Shown piece after piece: positions 1 to 11,452 of a DNA stretch of 64,000 bases. The DNA is from Protea cynaroides (Eukaryota > Streptophyta > Magnoliopsida > Proteales > Proteaceae), in the NCBI GenBank assembly GCA_028583415.1, contig CM053276.1, forward strand, positions 122,261,166 to 122,325,165, given 5' to 3'. The translations under genes were made by a program, and so were the position numbers. The notes under the pieces were generated by a model, which saw nothing but the letters and a program-made list of their open reading frames with translations, was not told where the DNA came from and made no database searches. Every line of letters starts with the position of its first letter. The first letter of the stretch is position 1.

Positions 1-2247
1 TTTTGATAGAACCTAGCTAGTCCAATTGGATTTAAGCTACTTTTCAATGGAAATTTTTTTACAAGAATTGCCTTTAAAATTTTCAATCCGATCATATGCC
101 TTCATTTGTCACCTTAGACGTCTGTCTTATAGAACAAAAATATCAATATTTAATAAAGACATATGGCTGAGATAGACTGTGAGTTTGATATGTGACCCTA
201 CAACTCTACAAGATCATTCTTCGTGCCGGTCAGCTTGAGTAATTATAATATTAATCCATGTGGCAAAACAAATAGCTATAGTTATAACAGATTCCAATTG
301 AGCTTCAATTAGTTGTCTACGATTCTCAACACTCCCTACCCCCCTCCCCCAAAAAGAACACCCCCCCCCCCCACCAAAACCCAAAAAAAGAAAAGAAAAA
401 GGAAGAGAAGTCTTTTTTGGATGGTATGGATACAATATACACTAAGGGAACATATGACCTTTAGGTGGATACTTTCTTTAAATTATCCATGCCCATATGT
501 GTTTTCTTATCATGTAAATTCAGATAATATAAGAAAAGCAAAGAGGGAGAAGAAAAAAAAATGGTTCTACATGCTTGTTGGAGAAATCATTTCCCTGCCA
601 TATACTTTCAAATTTTTTTTTTCGTATGATCGAAAGGCACAATATTCTGATCAATGGAAAAATTGATATTTTCTAAATAAGTCACTTCCAAATTTGATAA
701 CCTTTCTCAACCAGTTGTCTCGAAGGAAGATTTATTTATCAAACAATTCTCAAAGCATTATGATAATACATTGAGAAGCCTAATTAATCAAGAATATAAA
801 ACTTGACTAGATATGACATGGACAATTTATCAACTTTAATTTGTCAATTATTATGTGTACAAAAAGGAAGGGTTCCTACAATGGCCATGTAGGAATCCCA
901 CAGGTTTTATATATTGCTAATAAAGAACATTTTAAGTCTAAAGATTGATATTTTGGACGTTTTCGCTCTTGGAATAAATGGAGTATGCAAGAAAAAATTG
1001 AGAGATGAATCCGTCAAGAAACATTAAATGGAAGGAGTTTAGTTAAAAAAGAAATTCAAAAATGGAATGTAATAATGCATTTTGGTATCATTGTCGTCGC
1101 CATCATCATCTTCTTCTTCTTCTTTAATCATCGCCATAATCTTTATGTTCTATTTTAGCAATAACAAGAATGACATGCCGCCATCGAATACCATGACCTT
1201 ACCTGCCACTTAGAAAAAAAATTGTTTATTAGTCCATATAATAATCTACTCAAGTGAAATTTTGATACTGATTGCTCATCTTCTTCAAGTTTACTTTGTT
1301 GACCAGACAATATTCTTTAATTTTTCTCATATTCAACACCTACGAATCCCTCTAAGTCCAAAGATAAATTAGGTGGGGAAGAACCATTTTAGTAGGTTGG
1401 CACATACATGAATTTCATTGGGGTTTTTTTAATGTTAAATTCCTAGCTACCTACCATCTTGCAATCACCGTTTCTTGAGTGAATGTCCTTCTAACACCTC
1501 TAGCAAAGCTAAGGCTGTACCTTGGGCAGGGAAGGAATCCACATTGGAAGTTCTAATCAGTTTTTGAGGACCTTCAAGTTCCAAGATCTTCTTTCTTGAT
1601 CAGTAGTTTTTTCAATTATGTTTCTAGAGTTTGTACTTTGAAGTAACTTGTAAAGGCTTGTTCTCGTTTAATAATGAAATCTTCATGATGTTTACTTAAA
1701 CAAATCTTTTTTAATTGACTTCAAGCTTTATTTTAAATTGTATTAATTAAAGCCAATCAATATTGATGTTAATTATGCTTCTCATCAAACAGTTCATATA
1801 ATCTATGTGTATACGTTACCTATCTATGAGGAATTATATATCATAATGCAACTTAAAAAAGAAAAAAGAAAAAAAGAGAGGAAATATATGATAATTGATA
1901 TACCTAGTGTGATTGCCATATATCATATATGGAAGCATCAGGTCATTCACATGTTATTTGCATTGACGTTCTTTTCTCTATTCAATATTTAAAGGGACAT
2001 ATCACAATACACATAAATAAAAATATAATATTAACATGTGAAATTCTCATATATTAGAATAAGCAACTTGATATCAGATATTGGAATCCCGGATTTTAAA
2101 TTTAACAAGGATGTCGTAACATATCTGCCTTTCTTTTTTCTTTTTCTTTTTATTTATTTTTTTAATTTTTAGGAAGGATTCCCTAAACCACCGGTAAACT
2201 ATGTGTCCGTTAACAGAGAATTAAAATTTCATTTTATGAGAAAAGAG

Positions 2248-2250
<3 letters not shown>
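1..2250. other. AT-rich intergenic DNA
   Basis: No supportable gene. There is a short C-rich and A-rich tract near 340-400, and scattered stop-riddled ORFs with no recognisable domain. Confidence 0.6.

Positions 2251-2278
<28 letters not shown>
2251..2278. repeat. (TA)n microsatellite
   Basis: A pure TA run of 28 bp. A GA run follows at about 2395-2423. Confidence 0.95.
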
Positions 2279-2281
<3 letters not shown>

Positions 2282-2391
2282 AAAGAGAACTACACACTAG
2301 CCGCGTGTTGTTCCAGACTTCTCTCATACTCTTTCCTCAATAATGCTTTCTCTCTATTTGACAAATGGTTCTCTAATTAAATGATTTTGAA

Positions 2392-2394
<3 letters not shown>

Positions 2395-2423
<29 letters not shown>
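2395..2423. repeat. (GA)n microsatellite
   Basis: An uninterrupted GA dinucleotide run. Confidence 0.95.
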
Positions 2424-2427
<4 letters not shown>

Positions 2428-2667
2428 CTTGGCCTTGTAGAAATTTATTCTAGGTCCCTCGTGGTTGTTTCATGCTTGCAAGACCTTTTTTTTTTTTTTT
2501 TCTTCTCCTAAAAGTTTATGCTAGCGAAGACCAAAGTGGTCTTTTGGTTAATAGCAACTGCAAAGCAAGTGGATTATTAAATAAGAGATTTTTTTTAGTG
2601 ACATTCTTTAATATGTCAAATAATTTATAATTATTATTATTATTTTTTGCCTTCTTATTATAATTAA

Positions 2668-3231
2668 GGGAAAATATCTACCACACCCCCTGTAGGTTAT
2701 CGTAATCTCACCCACCCGCCATCGTTTGCAATTATATCCCTAAGACCCCCTACTTTTGAAAAGTTGTATCCATTAGACCCCTCCTTTAAGATATGTCCCT
2801 CATCGATGACATGTCACCATTTTAATTTAATAAATGACAGAACTATCCTTCTTTTTTTTTATAGAACTTAAAATCTTTTTCTTTTTTTTCTTCTCGCGAT
2901 AGATTCTCATGAGTTGGATATGGCCGAACCCGATTGCGAGCCGGAGAAATCTCTTTTGATATCACTGTTTCTCCGGCTCGCATCGGGTTCGACCATATCC
3001 AACTCATGAGAATCTCGAAGAAGAAGAAAAAAATTTTGTTCTATAAATTAAAAGAGAAGGGTATTCTGTCATTTATTAAATTAAATGGTGACTGTCATCG
3101 CGAATGACATATCTTAAAGGAGGGGGTCTGATGGTCTTTTTCAAAGTAGAAGGTCTTAGGGATATAATTGCAAACGATGGCGGGTGGGTGAGATTACGAT
3201 AACCTACAGAAGGTGTGGTAGATATTTTCCC
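2668..3231. mobile_element. Long-TIR foldback MITE, Mutator-type (564 bp)
   Basis: Nearly the whole element is one inverted repeat. The left end GGGAAAATATCTACCACACC is mirrored by GGTGTGGTAGATATTTTCCC at the right end. Complementarity runs inward about 270 bp to a GC-rich core (about 2905-3015) that carries GATTCTCATGAGTTGG and its reverse complement around a short loop. The element is flanked by an exact 9-bp direct repeat, TATAATTAA, at 2659-2667 and 3232-3240. A 9-bp target duplication with very long terminal inverted repeats is the signature of Mutator-like elements. There is no transposase ORF, so it is non-autonomous. The arms still match well, which suggests fairly recent activity. 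Confidence 0.9.
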
Positions 3232-3240
3232 TATAATTAA

Positions 3241-4390
3241 TACATTTTTTTGTGAGAATAGAATTCTCCCATTTCACATCATGTGTGTTTGAAAATTATT
3301 TTGGTATATGAATAATCCAATGAAATACCCCAATCACTCACTATACCTAAAGAGCCCCATCAAACCGATGGGACCCAAAGTGATCATCTTCAACGAAATG
3401 ACTTTAAAAATAAGAATTCTTATAGAATACACATATCAATTAACAAAAGATTTCATTAATGTTTTTGGTAGAATTAATAGAAGATCTAATTCTTGATACT
3501 TTTAATTAGCATCTGTATGGGTAATAGAAGTGGAAATTCCCTTCAATTTAGGATTACTAATTGACAAGAGTGTCATCACTGCTAAAGGGAATCTTAACAA
3601 GTCGTGCAAATGTTATAAATATTTTAGGAGAAATTTTCCTTTCACTTAGAGTAATCATTCAAATTCATTATTTTTTCAATAGGAATTCTGAAAATACCAT
3701 TTCCCCTATTCCAGGAATCTCATTCAAGCATATGGATAAAGATAGATATTCTCCACGGTGAATTAAGGAAATCCGGGTCCAATCTGTTATGTGTGTCGTT
3801 GGCTTTGTGTGTTTGTGTGTAGGGGCTATCATGGTAGGTGGGTGTGTCTTGTGCATAGGGGCTATCTAGGTATGTTCATTTACCATATTATAATTATTTT
3901 ATTCTGTGTTTTTAAGATCATGAGTATATATATTCCTAATTTTGGCCTGAATCTGATCAAACACATGGTTAATAAAGATAATATAATGACCCATAGGACT
4001 CCAGTAAAAAAAAAATAATAAAAGAAAAGAAAAAGGCTGAAACTTCACTGGGTGGCCTTATTATTTTAATTGACATTGCAAGGTGATCCAGTATCCAATC
4101 CAAGGTTCATTTTATCCAGTTAATAAGTCTCGACTCTCAACTGATAATTTTTATTTTTCTTTGAGATGTTTCGCTTTATCAACTGAGCTATCCTTGGGGT
4201 TATGGAGCATTTGATCAGGAGAATTAATATTTTTTTCATTCATTCAAATATAATCCAGTTTTAATACTTACAGTTATAGATGACCGTCAACAGTACAATC
4301 AACTTGAAAAAGAATTCAGAAATCTCACATTGTTTGATTTACATAATACTTTTGGAAGCATTACAATAATGCAATGAAACAACTTTTGCA
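3241..4390. other. Intergenic DNA
   Basis: No gene is supported. The stretch holds GT-rich low-complexity sequence near 3790-3870, and the 3' flank of the minus-strand membrane-protein gene ending in a poly(A) run at about 4393-4417. Confidence 0.55.
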
Positions 4391-4430
4391 GCAAAAAAAA
4401 AAAAAAAAAAAAAAAAACCATTCAAGGCAT

Positions 4431-5414
4431 CTAGAAAAAAACATCAATTAAGCCAATATACCCCATATGTATGGGCAATTCTAGCTCATCTTCATGGATC
4501 TTCTTACACTGGTAGTAGAACACCATATGTGCCATGAAGCTGAAGATCTTCATTAGGCAAACCATATTTATGATAACCAGCCCGATTATGAAGAGAGTTA
4601 CTAATGTTTGATTAAACGTAATCAATTGGCAAGCAATAAGTATGACAACGGCAGTCACCATGGACATAAGATTGAGAGCTAAACCATGTAGTGCTGTTCC
4701 TCCTTCCATAAGTTCTTCAGCTCTTTCAAGCGTCTCAATACCATAGCAACTCTCCTCTGCTACAGAAATTACAAGACCCGACATCCAAACCACTGCAGAA
4801 TGGAGAAATAAAGAGATTGAGAGAATAGCAAGTACAGTACAGGCGAATACCGAGGCAGCTAAACCATCTGAAATCACCATTAGAAGGCCTATAAGACCAG
4901 CAAGGAGGAGGGTATAGCATACACCCATTAGGGTTATGTATACCCAAGTGGTCAGTGGCATGGGCCATGTACTTCCAATCCTTAAAAGAAACTTCTTGAG
5001 CTCAAAATTCTTGCCATAATGGTATGCCATCGATGAGAAAAGTAAAGCTAACAGGGAGAAGAGTGTGACAAGAGAGTAACTCAGAAAGAAGATGAGCTTC
5101 ACCCATGAGAGAACTTGGATGTCTTCTTTTATGCAGAGAAACAGCTGAAAGAAGTCCATAGCAAATGGATCAGTGGTACGTAAGAGAAGAGATTTGGAGA
5201 ACAAATCAAATACCAGTAATTTGATGGCAAAGATGTTGCTCAAGAAGAGAAGTGAATTGGGAATAAGGGTGACAAGGGTGGTGGAGGCTATCAATCTCCC
5301 ACTTCTAAGTAAGATTTTGAGGGCTTCTCTAAGAATCCCTACAATATCCGATAGCTCTGAATACAGATCCATTGAAGAAAAATGATTCATGGAGATGACA
5401 GACACTGCTTCCAT
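4431..5414 (-). CDS. Intronless multi-pass membrane protein, plant-specific family
   Basis: A single-exon ORF of 327 residues starting at a real ATG (5414). About six hydrophobic segments are visible, near residues 41-70, 103-132, 153-183, 184-216, 248-275 and 279-305. They are separated by short charged loops, and a hydrophilic stretch with KKIHEDELELP follows the last one. The fold resembles a family of uncharacterised plant integral membrane proteins that are often intronless and are sometimes labelled polyadenylate-binding-protein-interacting by homology. I assign the family from overall pattern only and do not know its function. A TATA-like CTATAAAC lies on the minus strand at about 5475-5482, roughly 65 bp upstream of the ATG. 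No frameshift or stop is seen, so it is probably functional. Confidence 0.8.
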   Translation of the reverse strand: MEAVSVISMNHFSSMDLYSELSDIVGILREALKILLRSGRLIASTTLVTLIPNSLLFLSNIFAIKLLVFDLFSKSLLLRTTDPFAMDFFQLFLCIKEDIQVLSWVKLIFFLSYSLVTLFSLLALLFSSMAYHYGKNFELKKFLLRIGSTWPMPLTTWVYITLMGVCYTLLLAGLIGLLMVISDGLAASVFACTVLAILSISLFLHSAVVWMSGLVISVAEESCYGIETLERAEELMEGGTALHGLALNLMSMVTAVVILIACQLITFNQTLVTLFIIGLVIINMVCLMKIFSFMAHMVFYYQCKKIHEDELELPIHMGYIGLIDVFF

Positions 5415-5474
5415 TGTCTCCTCCCAGAAATATTGTTTGTATGACTGGTTCTTTGTATGACTGCAGGTCTTTCA

Positions 5475-5482
5475 GTTTATAG
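5475..5482 (-). promoter_or_regulatory. Putative TATA box of the membrane-protein gene
   Basis: CTATAAAC on the minus strand, about 60-70 bp upstream of the start codon at 5414. The spacing suits a short 5' leader. Confidence 0.4.
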
Positions 5483-5499
5483 GAGCTTACATCAGTATT

Positions 5500-5912
5500 T
5501 ATTTATTGGTTATTTGAAAAATTAATGATTTATTAAGTTGTTTCCTTTCGTCTCATTTGGAAGACGCGGTCCAGTTGTTATCTAAACCATCCCGTGCCTC
5601 AAAAGCTATTAACTGTATGAAGGTGGGGAGATTCCATCAACAATCGGTTGGATATATATAAATTTTGTGAGGAGGACTGATCACTGCTTTGTTGCGTGGT
5701 CCTCGTACTAGCTAGTTCAAGATCATCAATGAGAGTATGTGCGCGAGGGTATCCAACATATAGATGCAATTTTTCATTTCACAAGAAACATGATGATCAT
5801 TTTGCCCTTTCTGTGTCACCATTCAGGTTCCACGTAATCCGGCAACTTCAATTATTTTTTTCTATAGAATATAGATATAATTATATTCACTCAACTAAAG
5901 AACCAACTTGGC

Positions 5913-5944
<32 letters not shown>

Positions 5945-7450
5945 TTATATAAGATGTTCCGGTATATTATTACCTGTTAGAATAATATTTCCCTTGAAAG
6001 TACTGTTTGACTTGTATAATATTTATGCCTCATGTTCCTTTTAATTTTGAGTAGATGTATCTTTATGCTATCTAATTTTAGGTCTCACGTCCCACTACAA
6101 CATGTACAGTACATGCCATAACTAAATCTTAGGGAAGGGTTCTCTAGCTAAGCTGCCGGCTTTGGGGAGAATTTCTCAGGCCGCACGAATTAGTGGGCGA
6201 GATTTGCTATTGTTAGTAGAGAGTCCACAAGATCAAAGAGAAGAGAGAAAGAGAGAATGTGTATTATAAGTTATATATGTGAGAGGATATGGAAACAAAT
6301 CCCATAAGCTATCAGTTTAATTGAAAATCTTTTTCCTTAATTTGAATCTTATCTTATAACATGATCAGCTGAAAATTCAACTATGATGGACAGATTAGTA
6401 TGTTAGGATCCTTAATGGTATCATTTCTTCCTATTCTTTGGAGTCCTTGTGTTGCTTTGACTGAGAAGTGATTCCATTTAGGAACTCTAAACCTTGTTTC
6501 CCTCCCTTTTAATTCCTTCCCCATATTGGTGAGAGGTGTTCTTCCTCCCACTTCTATCTCTGTTTATTGATAGGGTTTTCCCCACTTCCATTTTAATGTC
6601 AGTAAGTGCTAAATGGAAGTTTTAAAGTAAGTATCCAAAATTGATTGATCATAACATTAATTAATTAGTATAAAGGTTCATTACCTAGTACTAGGCTTTT
6701 ATTTTTTATTTTTGCTAATGATGGTTATCTAGACCTTCGGTTTGACTAATTCAACAGGTCTATACTGACCCCACAACTTCATGGACTATGTCATTCCAGA
6801 GTTAAATGAGAACCATTCCACTTACACCCAAAAACAGGAAAAAAGGAACACTTCACACCCCATGTGAGTGCTGAGGAGTCGATCTCAAAACCTTTCACTA
6901 TATAAAGTGTAGACTCCTTGCCATCTAAATTACCCCTTGAGGCTTCTAAATGTTTTACTAGTTATAAGCTAAATTTCATACTAAACAGATTTCTTCACAT
7001 ATTTTTATAGTGGTTTAAAATTGTTCAAAAAATTCAATTCTTTCTGGAACTACTTGAATGACAAAAAATTATTCAGAAAAACATTGCATAAGTAAATTAA
7101 CTTTGTGACATAGGCAAGGAGTTATCCATCTCTCAAACAACCTAAATGCCAAAAGGTATTGGGTGTCCAAGAATGGATTCCTATGATCGGCGTGGTAGGA
7201 ATCCTGTTTTCAAGAAATAATTGTCTCATCATCAAAGAATACTACTACTTAAACATTTTAAGTGAATAAAAATTAAAAAGTTATGAATATAATACTCGAG
7301 CTACACTTCACTAGGAATCACACATGCAACACGACAATATATATTTTTTCCTTTAAAGTTCAGATTGTATTAGACATATAAAAAAAATTATAAAAATAGT
7401 TTGAAACAGATCAAACTAGCTAACAAAACAAGAAAGCAGAAAAGGGAGAT
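5500..7450. other. Intergenic DNA with low-complexity and retroelement-like debris
   Basis: No gene is supported. There is a (TA)n run at 5913-5939. The stretch at about 6840-6950 has the look of a degraded dispersed repeat (text resembling plant SINE or retroelement tails), but I cannot define its ends. Confidence 0.5.
5913..5939. repeat. (TA)n microsatellite
   Basis: A pure TA run. Confidence 0.95.
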
Positions 7451-7459
7451 CACCCTGTC

Positions 7460-7702
7460 GGATCCACATTCTCTTTTACCAGTGGTTTAAGGAGGGTAGT
7501 GGCAACCTGCCCTAGATAGCCGTCATATGGCTCTCGGTGAATCGGAGACCCACGTTCGAGCCGACACCCAGTCGACAAGCCGAGCCAACAGGGGGTGTCG
7601 GCTCAGATGTGGGTCTCGGATTCATCCAAGAGCCACGTGGCGACTATTTGAGATAGATTGCCGCATCCTCCCAGAACCACTGGGAGGAGACGATGTTAAT
7701 CC
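7460..7702. mobile_element. Foldback MITE of the GGATCC-ends family, copy A
   Basis: The ends are GGATCCACATTCTC on the left and GAGACGATGTTAATCC on the right. Internal arms form a strong hairpin: GGCTCTCGGTGAATCGGAGA near 7530 pairs with the stretch around 7610-7640 (TCTCGGATTCATCCAAGAGCC). The flanks are CACCCTGTC (7451-7459) and CACCCTTGTC (7703-7712), a 9-bp target duplication with one inserted T. It belongs with the elements at 9380, 17535, 29612, 29803, 30521 and 52958. No transposase. Confidence 0.75.
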
Positions 7703-7950
7703 CACCCTTGTCTCCACCTTCAGTATTACCATAAGTAGAGAAACATAACCCACAGAAAAAAAAAAAAATCTTATGAAGAAGAGTTGACGGGATAAGTGTT
7801 GTGATGCTGATATTCATGACTAGGTCTAAATTTAGCTTGGATATACATACCTTACCAAGTAGGTATATGTGAAAACAAGGCCGGAGAAAAAAAAACACAA
7901 AAATTAAATTTAAGAAAAGATTAAGCAATATCATCCATTGTCTGTCATTC

Positions 7951-7988
7951 TCTATCTCTATCTCTATCTCTATCTCTATCTCTATCTC
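7951..7988. repeat. (TCTATC)n microsatellite
   Basis: A hexanucleotide run of about six units. Confidence 0.9.
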
Positions 7989-8096
7989 AATTAATGACTA
8001 TAGTTTTTATGAAAAAAAAAATTGAATGACTATAATCATACACACTTACAATGTCTGAAATAAAAAAAATCCAATTTTTTTTCATAATTAAAATGT

Positions 8097-8692
8097 GTGA
8101 AAATTATACATACTATTCTTGGATTATGAACTAATTACACCTATCATCCACTATCCATTAGTTTATAACAATTACACATATCATCCCTAATTCTAAAAAA
8201 AAATAACAATTACACATACCACCCCTAATTCCAAAAAAACGTGTAACAAAAAGGTCAATTCTGTTAATAATGTTAAGTTTTTTGGTGATGTCAGATCATT
8301 CTAAAATTTTAAGGAAGAAAAACCCTTTGCCTTTCTCTTCTTCTATTTAATGAAGAAGAACAATCTTCGCCTTCAACAACAGTTTTTCCCTCTACATCTT
8401 CTACTTCGATAGCATCACCTTCCATGGCCACTTCGACGACGATGATGTTTGACTAAAGTAGACTTGGACGCCATCCATGCCGTTGCGGTGATTCAAAGCG
8501 TCGTCTATAAGGAAGAAAGAATAAAAATTGCAAACCCTACAAAGACAAAGTTATCTTTTAAAATTTAGATTTAATACGGTTAACGGAATAGACCTTTTCG
8601 TTGAAATTAGGGGTGGTATATATAATTGTCAGAAATTAATGGATGATAAGTGTAATTAATCTATAGTCCAAGGATAGTACTTGTAATTTTTT
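8097..8692. mobile_element. Degenerate foldback element with about 110-bp inverted ends
   Basis: The left arm (8100-8215) contains ACTATTCTTGGATTATG, AATTACACCTATCATCCA and CATATCATCCCTAATT. These are mirrored on the right (8600-8692) by AATTAGGGGTGGTATATA, TGGATGATAAGTGTAATT and AGTCCAAGGATAGTAC. The interior (about 8290-8560) is unrelated and has no convincing ORF. I could not identify a target duplication, so the superfamily is unassigned; a Mutator-type MITE is plausible from arm length. Confidence 0.6.
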
Positions 8693-8740
8693 TATCAAAT
8701 TTATTATTTGCAAATAAAAAAATTACAAGTACTATCCTTG

Positions 8741-8745
<5 letters not shown>
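8660..8745. repeat. Perfect hairpin next to an AT microsatellite
   Basis: About 33-bp arms: AGTCCAAGGATAGTACTTGT (right end of the preceding foldback element) and ACAAGTACTATCCTTGGACT at about 8725-8744. About 22 bp separate them, and the hairpin runs directly into (AT)n. It looks like a second, inverted copy of the element end. Confidence 0.85.

Positions 8746-8792
<47 letters not shown>
8744..8792. repeat. (AT)n microsatellite
   Basis: About 49 bp of pure AT, beginning at the end of the hairpin described just before it. Confidence 0.95.
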
Positions 8793-8798
<6 letters not shown>

Positions 8799-9379
8799 TA
8801 TCTCCCTCTCATAGTCTATCACTCTATCCTCATTAAATATGCGGGTCCTTTGCATGACAAAGGAATACCAACTGAATTCTTCCATATTTTTTCCATTTGG
8901 TGAAATATCCCCTTCTGATTCTAGACCGAGTGCAATCCTTCCTTGTTTTTTCCCCTTATAACAAAATAGTGAGACAGCGCAATATTACATTCTTTAAATC
9001 GTCATCCTAATTATTTTATTAAAAAACCGAAGTATATCTAATCAATCCAAATAGATTTCTAGTTGATTAAAATTCTGTGGTATAATTCATTGGATGAACT
9101 CTAAATTTTGTGGATAGATAAATCCTTAAATCCCTTGATAAAAAAAATCATTTTAAAATTCAAATGAAGTTTGCCAAATTGACAAAATAGAGTTCCGAAA
9201 ATTCAAGATAGAGATAGAGAGAATAATGGTGGGAGCTACCATAGATGTGCATGGACATAAGAATTTAGTTTTGTTAAATTTAAATTTGAAATTTGATGAG
9301 TAGCCTGAATTGCCACCTCATTTTGCTATATGGATCACCAAATTTTGGTCCCAAATAGAGTTTTATGGCAGTTTTTGAG

Positions 9380-9530
9380 GTATTCAAATCCTCTCCTGCG
9401 GTCATGCCGCCTGTCAAGGACTGGATTTCAATTGGCCCACCCCCCAATGTATTGGCAGGCGACCAGACTGAACCCAGCTACCTTGAATTGGCGGCAGAAA
9501 CATCCTGCCGCAGAGGATACGATTTGGAAC
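9380..9530. mobile_element. Foldback MITE of the GGATCC-ends family, copy B
   Basis: The ends are GTATTCAAATCCTCTCC and, on the other strand, GTTCCAAATCGTATCCTC. The arms carry TCATGCCGCC near 9405 and GGCGGCAGAAACATCCTG near 9491. The flanks GTTTTTGAG (9371-9379) and GGTTTTGAG (9531-9539) match at 8 of 9, fitting a Mutator-type duplication. Confidence 0.7.
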
Positions 9531-9819
9531 GGTTTTGAGAGCTTTGGTGGAATAAGAGTCTGTGTCTACTTGAGTCCAATCGAGTCATATCAAGTCAGAG
9601 TGAGTCAGGTCAATTAATTTCCAGCCTAGTCCCGACAATTCCAACCTGATTCCAGGATCATTCAGATCGATCCCATATCCAATTTCAAGTTTTTAAAACC
9701 TTGAGAATGGACGATACTGGTCCTGGTGCGAACTGTGAAGAGATGGCATAATTTAGTCCTCTGAACAATAACAATTAAAAAAAGAAGAAAGAAGAGGAAT
9801 TGTCAAATATTCCTGAACA

Positions 9820-10706
9820 GTCACAGCTTGCATGATCAGCATATGCTTTGGTTCATCCCAAGTGACAAAAGGAATATAAAGTGTGTTCCTATGATCTTCC
9901 AATTATCAATTCATTCGGATAAGGGAGCTGCATGTGCATGTTCTTATGGTATACTATTCTTTTCCCACTCAATATAGATTCAACAGACCAAGTTTTCTTC
10001 AAAATACCAAAAAAATACGAAAGATAATTGCAAAGAATTTAACAAATCCATCAAGAATTCAGTACTCATGACTCTGTCACAACCTACGGAGAGTGAGACC
10101 AGGCTGCATAACGAGAACTCTTGCTAAAAAATTCAGAAAGCATCCTATTTTTCTGCCATCCCCAGAAGTTGGAAATAGTCATGGCGCATTTCTCAGCCAC
10201 AAAACAAAACATTCCCATATTAGACAATGCAGAAGCTCCTTCAATCTATCATCTCAACCACACTCCACCTAACTAATTTAGCACTTTCTGAGAAATAACT
10301 ATAGGCCGTCCACATATCATAGTTCAGTGGAATTGCTCCGGTACAACTCAAAAAAGGGAAAAGTATCCAAGAACAACCAAGATCAAAGCATAAAAGAGAG
10401 CTTCCATTGCCCTTGATGGGTGCTGCCTAACATCTCCCCAAATGAAAAAGTGTATGCCTATGAGAACACATTGCACAACTCTTAATTTAAACTTAATATG
10501 ATAGCAAAACTTCAGATTCCCTCGTGACAGTTACCTAAAGAAGAGATCATATTTGCCAGGCGTACTGCCACCCAAAGGAAAAACAATACCTGGAGTGTTG
10601 AAAATAATCTCTAATTGCTTGTAACTGAAACCCTGGATGTGAGTCCCATAACCACAAAAGGGAGAATTGAGAACACCCCTAAAAGCACACGACCCATCCG
10701 AATCAT
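9820..10706 (-). pseudogene. Broken tandem copy of the polyamine transporter gene
   Basis: This is a diverged, deleted duplicate of the intact transporter just upstream in transcription order. 10110-10402 aligns with 11873-12160 of the intact gene (for example CCATATTAGACAATGCAG and TATCCAAGAACAACCAAGAT occur in both). 10635-10700 aligns with 12312-12378. 9820-10020 aligns with the intact gene's 3' flank at 10855-11070 (shared CAATTATCAATTCA and related text). At about 10098-10115 the copy jumps from the position of 11549-11566 to that of 11873, at a short shared CATAAC string, which suggests a microhomology-mediated deletion. Several indels destroy the frame. It is a relic with no coding capacity. 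Confidence 0.85.
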
Positions 10707-11452
10707 GTGTTAAAACTTAAAAGTATGTGGCAATTAAATCCTGGGAGAGTTCTCTTCTCCCAGCAGTCAGTCACTCATGAGTCATGTCTTCTACCAAAAA
10801 AAAAAAAAAAACTCACGAGTCACGTCCCAACATATCAGAGAACCAGAACCTTAATACCTGAACAGTTTGCATGTAAGCAAATGCGTTGTTGGTTCATCCC
10901 AAGTAACAAAAGGAATATATGGTGATCGTACGATCTTCCAATTATCAATTCACTCGGATAAAAACCTGTCCAAGTTCTTCTCATGCTATAATATTTTTTC
11001 CACACTATACTTTCTATAAACTTGAGTTTTCATCAAAATACCAAGACATTGGAAAGATAACTGTAAAATAACACAGATACATTAAAACTAACACTAAATT
11101 CACCTCCTTTTTTCTATAGTTAAAGAGGCTACTCTGCCAGTCAGCAAATTGCCCTTTAACGTTACAATGGATCAATAGATCATAAATAGCTCTTGGCCAT
11201 ATACTGATAAACATCAAATTGATCCTTTTAACTCAAGCTTAGGGACGAGAAAAAAAACACCGAGTGCCTAATAACAAAGTATGGAGGGTAAAGGTCACAC
11301 CACTAAATTGTCAATTCACGCCCAAGGAGACTGCTCCAAACATGATCACTGTCACCGTATGGGAATATTCATCAAGGTACACTGTTCGAGCATACACTAG
11401 TTTGCACCTCACTCGGTGGGATTATCATTTGACATCAAATTCAAACATATGT

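Noticed and set aside
4165..4195. tRNA-like 5' half on the minus strand (GGATAGCTCAGTTGATAAAG)
   Set aside because: No anticodon arm, T-loop B box or acceptor pairing follows, so it is not a tRNA gene; at most a pol III-derived scrap.
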